Positions 1-5,111 of a stretch of DNA of 5,111 bases are shown piece after piece (position 1 is the first letter of the stretch; every line of letters starts with the position of its first letter). A program made the position numbers and the translations under genes. This DNA comes from an uncultured Clostridium sp. (GTDB taxonomy: Bacteria; Bacillota; Clostridia; TANB77; CAG-508), in NCBI GenBank assembly GCA_947426875.1, contig CANEFU010000094.1, forward strand, positions 1-5,111. Direction: 5' to 3'. The notes beneath the pieces are model-generated. The model was not told the DNA's origin, searched no databases, and saw only the letters and a program-made list of their open reading frames with translations.

Positions 1-1332
1 ATTATATTTACACTAATTATTGCGACTTATCAAATGGCAAGTGGAGTAAATTTATTCTTAACACTTGCTACACTATGTCCAATTATAATTGCCACACTTT
101 TGGTCATAAAAATTAAGAAATATGTAGAAATTAATTTTAGAAAAGCACAAGACAGATTTACAGAAATGTCAGAATATATACAAGAAAGTACTGATAGTAT
201 TCGAACTACCAAAGCTTATTCATGTGAAGGAAGTCAATTAAAAGAATTTATATTAAAAAATAGAAAAGTAAGACAAAGCGATAATGCTGTCGATGTATTT
301 TCTAATCTATTGACAACCTGTGTTGATATTTGCTTTGGACTTTGTTATGCTATTTCTTTTATTTATGGTTCTCATTTGGTTTTAGAAGGAACTATTACAG
401 TAGGAGAATTAGTAGCTTTTAATGGCTACATAGCATTATTTGTTAATCCAGTCAACTGGATGCCAACCCTAATTTCAAGATTTAAAAGAGCACAAATATC
501 TTATTATAGATTAGATAAAGTTTTTGAACTAGAAAGAGAAAAGATAACCGTAAAAGAAAATATAACAAAGGAAAAATTAGAGGGAAATATAATCATCCAA
601 AACTTAAGTTTCCATTATCCAGGAATGATAGATAAGGCATTAGAAAACATTAATATTGAACTTAAAAAGGGAGAAACCCTAGGAATTATAGGAACAATTG
701 GAAGTGGAAAAACAACCTTAATGAATTTGCTAACGAAATTATATAACATTCCAAAAGGAAAAATCATGATTGATGGTAGAGACATCAATGATATCGATAC
801 AGAAACGTTAAGAGAAAATATTTGTTATATCACACAAGATAATTTCTTATTTTCTTCTACTTTAAAAGATAACATCAGTCTATTTAAAGAAGATTATGAA
901 GAGGAAGAAATAAAAGAAAGTACCAAAAAAGCAGTTATTTATGACGAAATTAAGCAAATGCCAGGAGGAATCAAAACAACAATAGGAGAAAGAGGTTCAG
1001 ACTTATCAGGAGGACAAAAACAAAGAGTAGTAATATCAAGAGCATTTTTAAAAAATAGTAGTATTGTTATTTTTGATGATACTTTCTCTGCATTAGACAA
1101 TCGAACTTCACAAGAATTATTAGAAAACATAAAACAATTAACCAAAGAGAAAACATGCATCATTATTTCTAACAAAATAGCAGATGTCAAACAAAGTGAT
1201 AAAATCGTAGTGCTAGATAATGGTGTGATTGTAGAACAAGGAATTCATGAGGAATTAATTCAAAAAGAAGGCATTTATTATGACTTTTATACACAACAAG
1301 CAACCAAAGCAGAGCCTAGTTTCTTAACGTAA
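1..1332 (+). CDS. ABC exporter half-transporter, degenerate-site subunit (BmrC/YheI-like), 5' partial
   Basis: Membrane-embedded half of an ATP-driven exporter: a transmembrane domain fused to a nucleotide-binding domain (NBD). The frame is open from base 1, so the ATG at 34 is internal. Compared with the usual ~580 residues, about 140 N-terminal residues (TM1-2 and part of TM3) are missing; 443 are visible. In window-codon numbering: TM3 end and TM4 at about 1-37, TM5 about 103-123, TM6 about 136-155 with the family motif TVGELVAF. The NBD follows: A-loop Tyr206, Walker A GTIGSGKT at 231-238, Q-loop Gln279, signature LSGGQ at 335-339, Walker B IVIFDD ending at Asp360, and H-loop position Asn391. 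The catalytic Glu is Asp and the switch His is Asn, the pattern of the non-hydrolysing subunit of heterodimeric exporters such as BmrC. The partner gene follows 102 nt downstream on the same strand. The exported substrate cannot be read from sequence; drugs, lipids or peptides are all possible. Family is sure; the BmrC-like assignment is inference from the motif pattern. Confidence 0.95.
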   Translation: MIFTLIIATYQMASGVNLFLTLATLCPIIIATLLVIKIKKYVEINFRKAQDRFTEMSEYIQESTDSIRTTKAYSCEGSQLKEFILKNRKVRQSDNAVDVFSNLLTTCVDICFGLCYAISFIYGSHLVLEGTITVGELVAFNGYIALFVNPVNWMPTLISRFKRAQISYYRLDKVFELEREKITVKENITKEKLEGNIIIQNLSFHYPGMIDKALENINIELKKGETLGIIGTIGSGKTTLMNLLTKLYNIPKGKIMIDGRDINDIDTETLRENICYITQDNFLFSSTLKDNISLFKEDYEEEEIKESTKKAVIYDEIKQMPGGIKTTIGERGSDLSGGQKQRVVISRAFLKNSSIVIFDDTFSALDNRTSQELLENIKQLTKEKTCIIISNKIADVKQSDKIVVLDNGVIVEQGIHEELIQKEGIYYDFYTQQATKAEPSFLT

Positions 1333-1338
1333 AAATTG

Positions 1339-1357
1339 CCAATTGTCAATTGCCAAT
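1339..1357. repeat. Paired CAATTG palindromes in the ABC intergenic gap
   Basis: Two self-complementary CAATTG hexamers lie 1 nt apart (1340-1345 and 1347-1352), forming a 13-nt odd-centred palindrome starting 7 nt after the first gene's stop codon. ATTGCC occurs on both sides (from 1335 and from 1349), giving a short direct repeat as well. The second box runs into the first 41-nt leader repeat. It could be a regulator site or remnant of a dispersed intergenic repeat; the sequence alone does not decide. Confidence 0.4.
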
Positions 1358-1434
1358 CATTCCGGGTTTATTTGGCAAGAAAGGAAAACAGCCTGCCAAT
1401 CATTCCGGGTTTGTTTGGCAAGAAAGGAAAACAG
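1351..1434 (+). repeat. Tandem 41-nt leader repeat (two copies), each with a hairpin and a Shine-Dalgarno
   Basis: Copy 1 is 1351-1391 and copy 2 is 1394-1434; they differ at one base (A1370 versus G1413) and the period is 43 nt. Each copy has an inverted repeat TGCCAA...TTGGCA (1351-1356 with 1372-1377, extendable to 7 bp; 1394-1399 with 1415-1420). This is followed directly by AAGAAAGGAAAACAG, which contains the Shine-Dalgarno. In copy 2 the repeat ends exactly where the downstream ATG begins; copy 1 has no ATG after it. Because 43 is not a multiple of 3, the two copies read in different frames, which argues that the block is untranslated leader rather than an N-terminal extension. Confidence 0.85.
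1421..1428 (+). promoter_or_regulatory. Ribosome binding site deciding the start of the second ABC gene
   Basis: AGAAAGGA lies 6 nt before the ATG at 1435, a normal spacing. It favours ATG 1435 over the in-frame TTG at 1336, which has no Shine-Dalgarno and lies only 3 nt past the preceding stop. The 3' arm of the copy-2 hairpin (1415-1420) abuts this site, so folding could affect access to it. Confidence 0.8.
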
Positions 1435-3183
1435 ATGAAAAATAAAACATTACAAAGATTGTACAAAATGTTAAAACCACAAACAAAATCAATAGCAATT
1501 ATCTCTATTTTAGCGGTTCTAATTAACATAGGAGAAGTGGTAAAACCATATTTAATAAAAATAGTAATTGATGATTACTTAAGCGTAAATACCTATCAAC
1601 AAGGAATTATGACAATTGGAAAAATAGGGACAATTTACATTGCGATAGTACTACTAGGAAATATTTTAAATTTTATTGTTACCACCGCTACTAGTATGAT
1701 GGGAGAAAATGTTATTTATTCTATTCGAAATAAACTATATAAATATACACAATATGCCAATATCCCTTTTCATGATAAAACACCAGCAGGGACGCTTTTT
1801 GTTAGAATCACAAGTGATGTGGAAGATATTACAACTTTGTTTAAAGAAGGAATAACGACTTTTATTAGAGATATATTGATGATAGTAGCTTTCGTTGTTA
1901 TGATGTTGTCACTTAATTACAGGTTGGCACTTATTTCCTTTTCGGTAATACCTTTGGTTATCATAACATCGGTAGTTATCACAAAAATCAGTAATAAAGT
2001 ACAAGAATACTCAAAAATGGTAAAAACCAAATTAAATATCTTTTTAGCAGAATCTATTTACGGTGTGAAATTAATCAAAATTTTTAATCGACAATATGAA
2101 AAACAAAAAGAATGTAAAAAATTGTGTACAGAATTCTGGAAATCTAGAATTCCAACAGGTATGACAGAAGCACTTCTAGTAGCTATTTTGATGGTTCTAG
2201 AAAATTTGGGTGTGGCTATCATTGTTTGGGCAAGCATTAATTATTTAATAGGAGTAAGCGTAGATGTCGGTTTAATTTATGTATTTGTTACTTATATAAA
2301 ACAAATATTTTCACCAATCAACCGCTTAGTAGAAAATTTTGAAACAGTACAAGAGGCGTTAGTATCAATTGATAAGATATATGATATATTAGAGCATAAA
2401 GAATACTTAGAAAATTTTGAAGATGGGATAGTATTAGAAAAGATAGAGGGAAAAATTGAATTTAAAAATGTATGGTTTGCCTATGAAGAAGAAAATTGGA
2501 TTTTAAAAAATGTTAGTTTCACAATTGAACCTGGACAAAGTATTGCTCTGGTAGGAAAAACAGGTTCAGGGAAAACGACAATTACCAATTTAATCAATCG
2601 ATTTTATGAAATACAAAAAGGAGAAATACTGTTAGATGGCATTAATATTAAAGATATTAATTTGCGTTCTTTAAGAGAAAAGATTGGTATCATTTTGCAG
2701 GACCCTTTTGTCTTTGCAAGAAGTATAAAAGATAATATTCGATTGAATAAAAATCTTTCAGATGAATCGATTAGAAAGACAGTACAACTAGCTTCAGCAG
2801 AAGAGTTTATAGATGCATTGCCAAATGGAATAGAAGAAATTTCGCAAGAAAGAGGAAACTCTTATTCTTCTGGGCAAAAACAATTGATAGCTTTTGCTAG
2901 AATTTTTGCACATAATCCATCTATCTTTATTTTAGACGAAGCAACTGCTAATATAGATACGAAAACAGAGGAGTTAATTCAAAAATCAGTTGATAAGATT
3001 TCAAAAGAAAAAACCTCCATTTTTATTGCTCATAGATTATCAACGATTGTGAATGTTGATAAAATAATTGTATTAAATCAAGGAGAAATTATTGAGGAAG
3101 GAAGTCATACGGAATTAGTAAATAAAACAGATGGTTATTATAGTAAATTATATCAGGCTTATTATAGCGGTTTAGCTGAATAG
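1435..3183 (+). CDS. ABC exporter half-transporter, consensus-site subunit (BmrD/YheH-like)
   Basis: Second half of the heterodimeric exporter, 582 residues, a full-length TMD-NBD half-transporter. ATG 1435 was chosen because of its RBS and because the upstream in-frame stretch is a frame-shifting non-coding repeat. Predicted membrane segments: about 19-40, 62-84, 145-160, 163-184, 245-270 and 275-298, with a typical first coupling-loop region (FHDKTPAG, near residue 120). NBD: A-loop Tyr350, Walker A GKTGSGKT at 374-381, Q-loop Gln422, signature YSSGQ at 477-481 in place of LSGGQ, Walker B IFILDE at 497-502 with the catalytic Glu502, D-loop ANID, and switch His533. The intact Glu and His with a weakened signature exactly complement the first subunit. 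Its own Walker motifs plus the partner's LSGGQ make the hydrolysing site. It lacks the large extracellular insertion of B. subtilis BmrD, judged by its shorter length. No separate promoter is evident in the 102-nt gap, so co-transcription with the first gene is likely. Substrate unknown. Confidence 0.95.
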   Translation: MKNKTLQRLYKMLKPQTKSIAIISILAVLINIGEVVKPYLIKIVIDDYLSVNTYQQGIMTIGKIGTIYIAIVLLGNILNFIVTTATSMMGENVIYSIRNKLYKYTQYANIPFHDKTPAGTLFVRITSDVEDITTLFKEGITTFIRDILMIVAFVVMMLSLNYRLALISFSVIPLVIITSVVITKISNKVQEYSKMVKTKLNIFLAESIYGVKLIKIFNRQYEKQKECKKLCTEFWKSRIPTGMTEALLVAILMVLENLGVAIIVWASINYLIGVSVDVGLIYVFVTYIKQIFSPINRLVENFETVQEALVSIDKIYDILEHKEYLENFEDGIVLEKIEGKIEFKNVWFAYEEENWILKNVSFTIEPGQSIALVGKTGSGKTTITNLINRFYEIQKGEILLDGINIKDINLRSLREKIGIILQDPFVFARSIKDNIRLNKNLSDESIRKTVQLASAEEFIDALPNGIEEISQERGNSYSSGQKQLIAFARIFAHNPSIFILDEATANIDTKTEELIQKSVDKISKEKTSIFIAHRLSTIVNVDKIIVLNQGEIIEEGSHTELVNKTDGYYSKLYQAYYSGLAE

Positions 3184-3192
3184 GAATAAAAT

Positions 3193-3226
3193 GAAAACAG
3201 AAATTTTTAAAATTTTCTGTTTTTTC
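3193..3226 (+). terminator. Probable intrinsic terminator after the ABC genes
   Basis: Ten bases at 3194-3203 (AAAACAGAAA) are exactly complementary to 3214-3223, with an AT loop that can pair further after one T-T mismatch. A run of T (3220-3225) overlaps the 3' arm. It begins 10 nt after the stop codon of the second ABC gene. The stem is AT-rich with only two G-C pairs, so it is weaker than a textbook terminator. A-runs on the left side could let it act from the other strand too. Confidence 0.6.
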
Positions 3227-3286
3227 TATTGACAATACATGGAACTTATGGTTAAATATTGACTACATCCTACATAAGGTTAATTT
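3227..3286. repeat. Imperfect ~30-nt direct repeat over the promoter
   Basis: Two adjacent segments (3227-3256 and 3257-3286) both start TATTGAC and share TACAT and GGTTAA when a small gap is allowed. An inverted pair CTTATG (3245-3250) and CATAAG (3273-3278) also spans the -10 region. It could be an old duplication of promoter DNA or an operator for an unseen regulator. The similarity is modest in this AT-rich context, so chance is not excluded. Confidence 0.3.
3229..3257 (+). promoter_or_regulatory. Sigma-A-type promoter with extended -10 for the coiled-coil gene
   Basis: A perfect -35 TTGACA (3229-3234) is followed after exactly 17 nt by TTAAAT (3252-3257), a 4/6 match to TATAAT. The -10 is preceded by TGG (3249-3251), an extended -10 element. 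It lies just past the terminator hairpin and about 85 nt before the start codon, leaving a leader of roughly 78 nt. A second, weaker candidate (TTGACT at 3259-3264, TAATTT at 3281-3286) lies 30 nt further on. Confidence 0.6.
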
Positions 3287-3327
3287 TTACTTATCAATCT
3301 ATCAGATGTTAGGAAATTTTTAAAAGG

Positions 3328-3339
3328 AAAGGTGGTGAT
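3328..3339 (+). promoter_or_regulatory. Near-perfect Shine-Dalgarno of the coiled-coil gene
   Basis: AAAGGTGGTGAT matches the extended anti-SD complement AAAGGAGGTGAT at 11 of 12 bases. The core is 7 nt from ATG 3343. This fixes ATG 3343 as the start over ATGs at 3355 and 3358, and suggests efficient translation. Confidence 0.8.
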
Positions 3340-3342
3340 AGT

Positions 3343-3822
3343 ATGGAAGATGTTATGATGAATACAATATTAAAGGAGCTACGAGAGTTTAGAACAGAAA
3401 ATGAAAAGAGATGGGAAGAAAACGAAAGAAAATGGAAACAGAATGAAAAAAGATGGGAAGAAAACGAAAGAAAATGGGAACAGAATGATAAAAAATGGGA
3501 AGCAAATGCAAAAATTTTATTAGGAATGAATGAAAGAATTGTTTCAGTAGAACAAGAGAGAAAAAAAGATATATCAGACCTTGTAGAAATATTAGATACT
3601 ATGCAGAAAACAATAGACCATCAATTTACAGAAATGAAAGAATATTTTGAAGCTAAGTTTGACAAAATATATGCAACTCAAAGAGCAAATGAAATAGAAA
3701 ATGAGCAATTTAAAAAAATGTTGTATAAGAATGAAAAAAGACTTGATTTTTATAATAAAAGAATTAGTGATATAGAAGAATGGAAAGAGCAATTTGACAT
3801 GGGAGACTTTGCAATGGTATAA
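3343..3822 (+). CDS. Hypothetical coiled-coil protein with Trp-containing heptad repeats
   Basis: I do not recognise this 159-residue protein; no function is claimed. It has no signal peptide, membrane segment, cysteine or proline, is highly charged (Glu, Lys, Arg, Asn), and should be almost wholly helical. Residues 23-57 are five consecutive heptads of the form [R/K]-W-[E/K]-x-N-[E/D/A]-x, with Trp at 24, 31, 38, 45 and 52. Residues from about 64 to 110 and 115 to 150 look like further helices with Ile/Leu/Met/Phe spacing typical of coiled coils, ending near ISDIEEW. It has its own likely promoter, an almost perfect Shine-Dalgarno and a strong terminator, so it appears to be a real monocistronic gene. 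The absence of targeting signals suggests a cytoplasmic protein that oligomerises, perhaps a scaffold or a partner of another protein. Similar low-complexity helical proteins are often annotated as hypothetical in Clostridia and phages, which does not settle its role. Confidence 0.85.
   Translation: MEDVMMNTILKELREFRTENEKRWEENERKWKQNEKRWEENERKWEQNDKKWEANAKILLGMNERIVSVEQERKKDISDLVEILDTMQKTIDHQFTEMKEYFEAKFDKIYATQRANEIENEQFKKMLYKNEKRLDFYNKRISDIEEWKEQFDMGDFAMV
3409..3513 (+). repeat. In-gene 21-nt/42-nt tandem repeat encoding Trp heptads
   Basis: Five 21-nt units (3409-3429, 3430-3450, 3451-3471, 3472-3492, 3493-3513) each encode one heptad. They alternate as two types, so units 1-2 and 3-4 form a 42-nt repeat (3409-3450 and 3451-3492) identical at 40 of 42 bases. 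The fifth unit is more diverged. The near identity at synonymous positions points to recent duplication. A unit of 21 or 42 nt keeps the frame, so copy-number changes would lengthen or shorten the helix without breaking the gene. Confidence 0.9.
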
Positions 3823-3869
3823 GAAAGGTAAAAATAAAGAGAAGTAATAAATGGAAGATAGATAGAAAG

Positions 3870-3901
3870 AAGATAAGGTTTTAGAAGAGCCTTATCTTTT
3901 T
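3870..3901 (+). terminator. Intrinsic terminator of the coiled-coil gene
   Basis: AAGATAAGG (3870-3878) pairs perfectly with CCTTATCTT (3890-3898). The stem can extend through G-U and A-U pairs to about 13 bp with a three-base loop, and a T tract (3897-3901) follows. It starts about 48 nt past the stop codon of the coiled-coil gene. The 3823-3869 stretch between them is purine-rich with no feature I can name. Confidence 0.88.
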
Positions 3902-3966
3902 CGAATATAGATTAATAGGTTTTGAAATAGCCCATAGAATAAAGTTTGTTTTTTCAAAGATAAGAC

Positions 3967-3995
3967 TTGAAATTTTTGATGGGTTTCTATATAAT
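3967..3995 (+). promoter_or_regulatory. Sigma-A promoter of pgi
   Basis: TTGAAA (3967-3972, 5/6 match to TTGACA) and a perfect TATAAT (3990-3995) are separated by exactly 17 nt. Transcription would begin near 4002. That start point lies past the ATG at 3979 and leaves only about 9 nt before the in-frame TTG at 4011, but about 30 nt with a Shine-Dalgarno before the CTG at 4032. Confidence 0.8.
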
Positions 3996-4017
3996 AAATT
4001 TGAATTATAATTGAGAA

Positions 4018-4025
4018 GGGAAGGA
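4018..4025 (+). promoter_or_regulatory. Shine-Dalgarno pointing to a CTG start for pgi
   Basis: GGGAAGGA lies 6 nt before CTG 4032, an ideal spacing. No ATG or GTG lies in the pgi frame at that distance. The same stretch would fall inside the gene if TTG 4011 were the start, and TTG 4011 has no purine-rich site before it. Confidence 0.55.
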
Positions 4026-4031
4026 TTTGCT

Positions 4032-5111
4032 CTGTCAGGAGTTAAACTAAATTTAGTAAATAGTGAAATTACACAAAAAATCATTTTAGCATACAAAGAA
4101 CAAGTAGAGAATATTCATAAAGATTTGCATAAAAGAGCAAATAAAGAAACAGATTTTGTAGGATGGCTTGAATTACCAATTAATTATGATAAAAAGGAAT
4201 TTGCCAGAATAAAAAAAGCAGCTAAAAAAATAGCAAAAGAATCTGATATTTTAGTAGTTATCGGAATAGGAGGTTCTTACTTAGGAGCGAGAGCAGTAAT
4301 CGAAGCATTAACAAGTTCATTTTATAATATGCTTCCAAGCAAACAAAGAAAACATCCACAAGTTCTATATGTAGGAAACAATTTAAGTCCTAATTATATC
4401 AACGAATTAATTGAATATATAGGAAACAAAGACTTTTCCGTTAATGTGATATCAAAATCAGGAACTACTACAGAGCCAGCAATAGCTTTCCGAATTTTTA
4501 GAGAAATATTAGAAAATAAATATGGAATTGATGAAGCAAGAAGTAGAATTTATGCAACAACAGACAAAGAAAAAGGAGCTTTAAAAACTTTAGCAGAAAA
4601 TGAAGGATATGAACAATTTGTAGTACCAGATAACATTGGAGGTAGATATTCTGTTTTAACTGCAGTAGGATTACTTCCCATTGCAGTAGCAGGAATCGAT
4701 ATTGATAAACTAATGGAAGGTGCCAGAGTAGGGCAAGAAAGATATGATGATTCAAATCTAAAATATAATGAATGTTATCAATATGCTGTCGCAAGAAATA
4801 TTTTATATCAATCACAAAAAAATATAGAAATAGTAGTAAATTATGAACCTAAAATGCATTATTTTACGGAATGGTGGAAGCAATTATTTGGAGAAAGTGA
4901 AGGGAAAGAACAAAAAGGAATATTCCCAGCAGGAGTCGATTTTACAACAGACCTACATTCTATGGGACAATATATTCAAGAAGGAGCAAGAAATTTATTT
5001 GAAACAGTAATAACGGTAGAAAATCCTGATACAGACATAACGATTCATCCAGATGATGATAATTTAGATGGATTAAATTATTTGGCAGGCAAAACATTAG
5101 ACTATGTTAAT
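4032..5111 (+). CDS. pgi: Glucose-6-phosphate isomerase, 3' partial
   Basis: Cytoplasmic enzyme interconverting glucose 6-phosphate and fructose 6-phosphate, the second step of glycolysis and a gluconeogenic step. 360 codons are visible to the edge; the Bacillota form is about 450 residues, so roughly 90 C-terminal residues, including the HTDGN-type catalytic His region, lie outside. Numbering from CTG 4032: GIGGSYLGAR from residue 78 and SKSGTTTEP at 141-149 (sugar-phosphate binding, SIS fold), the PGI signature with GGRYS (Arg205), and FGESEGK with the catalytic-base Glu at 288, then TDLHSMGQ. The sequence closely resembles B. subtilis Pgi from memory. The frame opens after TAA 4008-4010 and has no in-frame ATG before about 4329, inside the first SIS domain. 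CTG 4032 fits the Shine-Dalgarno, the promoter position and family length (GW at 44, versus about 46 in B. subtilis). TTG 4011 is the alternative and would add 7 residues. Identity is secure; the start codon is not. Confidence 0.96.
   Translation, partial: MSGVKLNLVNSEITQKIILAYKEQVENIHKDLHKRANKETDFVGWLELPINYDKKEFARIKKAAKKIAKESDILVVIGIGGSYLGARAVIEALTSSFYNMLPSKQRKHPQVLYVGNNLSPNYINELIEYIGNKDFSVNVISKSGTTTEPAIAFRIFREILENKYGIDEARSRIYATTDKEKGALKTLAENEGYEQFVVPDNIGGRYSVLTAVGLLPIAVAGIDIDKLMEGARVGQERYDDSNLKYNECYQYAVARNILYQSQKNIEIVVNYEPKMHYFTEWWKQLFGESEGKEQKGIFPAGVDFTTDLHSMGQYIQEGARNLFETVITVENPDTDITIHPDDDNLDGLNYLAGKTLDYVN

Noticed and set aside
34..36. ATG 34 as the true start of the first ABC gene
   Set aside because: The frame is open to base 1 and the upstream residues continue a membrane segment; the protein would lack TM1-3 if started here.
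939..1190. Minus-strand ORF inside the first ABC gene
   Set aside because: Antisense to the LSGGQ and Walker B regions of a secure gene; no supporting start signals.
1393..1395. CTG after the first copy of the leader repeat as an alternative start of the second ABC gene
   Set aside because: It is in frame and close to a duplicate Shine-Dalgarno, but the spacing is coincidental (only one extra base versus copy 2) and a proper ATG with RBS lies 42 nt on.
1336..1434. In-frame N-terminal extension of the second ABC gene from TTG 1336
   Set aside because: It has no Shine-Dalgarno, begins 3 nt after the previous stop, and its content is a 43-nt-period repeat that reads in different frames in the two copies. 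ATG 1435 has a well-placed RBS and gives the normal 582-residue length.
3191..3232. Short ORF of 13 codons after the ABC genes
   Set aside because: It coincides with the terminator hairpin and has no ribosome site; its residues are a by-product of the A and T runs.
3227..3342. Riboswitch or T-box in the leader of the coiled-coil gene
   Set aside because: No T-box motif, no conserved riboswitch core and no stable multi-stem structure could be seen; only weak AT-rich repeats.
3592..3792. Minus-strand Phe/Ile-rich ORF inside the coiled-coil gene
   Set aside because: Antisense shadow of Lys/Glu/Asn-rich codons; the + strand has the promoter, RBS and terminator.
3979..4014. Short ORF starting at ATG 3979 upstream of pgi
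   Set aside because: Eleven codons, no Shine-Dalgarno, and it overlaps the promoter so its start codon lies before the predicted transcription start.
3881..4096. Minus-strand ORF of 71 codons over the terminator and pgi leader
   Set aside because: It crosses a terminator, the pgi promoter and the pgi N-terminus, has no RBS evidence, and is best explained by AT-rich composition.
4498..4815. Minus-strand 105-codon hydrophobic ORF within pgi
   Set aside because: Fully antisense to conserved pgi catalytic sequence; the Leu/His/Phe-rich content is the complement of Lys/Glu/Asn-rich coding.

Overview
This is an AT-rich window with all four genes on the + strand. It carries AGA-dominated arginine codons, standard stop codons with TGG for Trp, strong GGAGG-type ribosome binding sites, and a Bacillota-type short glucose-6-phosphate isomerase. 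Together these suggest a low-GC Firmicute (Bacillota), probably from Clostridia or a related gut lineage. The genus cannot be fixed from the sequence.

Layout: (i) 1-3183 holds two consecutive half-size ABC exporters, the first cut by the left edge. They form an asymmetric heterodimer of the BmrC/BmrD (YheI/YheH, LmrC/LmrD) kind. The first NBD has a normal LSGGQ signature but a degenerate Walker B (Asp for the catalytic Glu) and Asn for the switch His. The second has a normal Walker B and His but a degenerate signature (YSSGQ). One ATP site should therefore be catalytic and the other mainly regulatory. The 102-nt gap between the genes holds a tandem 41-nt repeat, each copy with a small hairpin and a Shine-Dalgarno; the second copy supplies the RBS of the second gene. 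(ii) 3184-3342 holds a probable terminator, a promoter with TTGACA and an extended -10, an imperfect direct repeat, and a near-perfect Shine-Dalgarno. (iii) 3343-3822 encodes an unrecognised 159-residue, proline- and cysteine-free, helical protein. Its N-terminal half has five heptads with Trp at the same position, encoded by a 21/42-nt tandem DNA repeat. A clear intrinsic terminator follows. (iv) 3902-5111 holds a consensus-like sigma-A promoter and then pgi, which runs off the right edge. The pgi frame has no usable ATG; a CTG with a well-spaced Shine-Dalgarno is the best start, and a TTG 21 nt upstream is the alternative.

Functionally these look like three independent transcription units: a multidrug- or peptide-type exporter pair, a coiled-coil protein of unknown role, and a glycolytic housekeeping gene. 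Nothing ties them to one pathway. I see no mobile element, CRISPR array, tRNA or rRNA. The most unusual points are the Trp-heptad protein, the duplicated leader module between the ABC genes, and the missing AUG of pgi.
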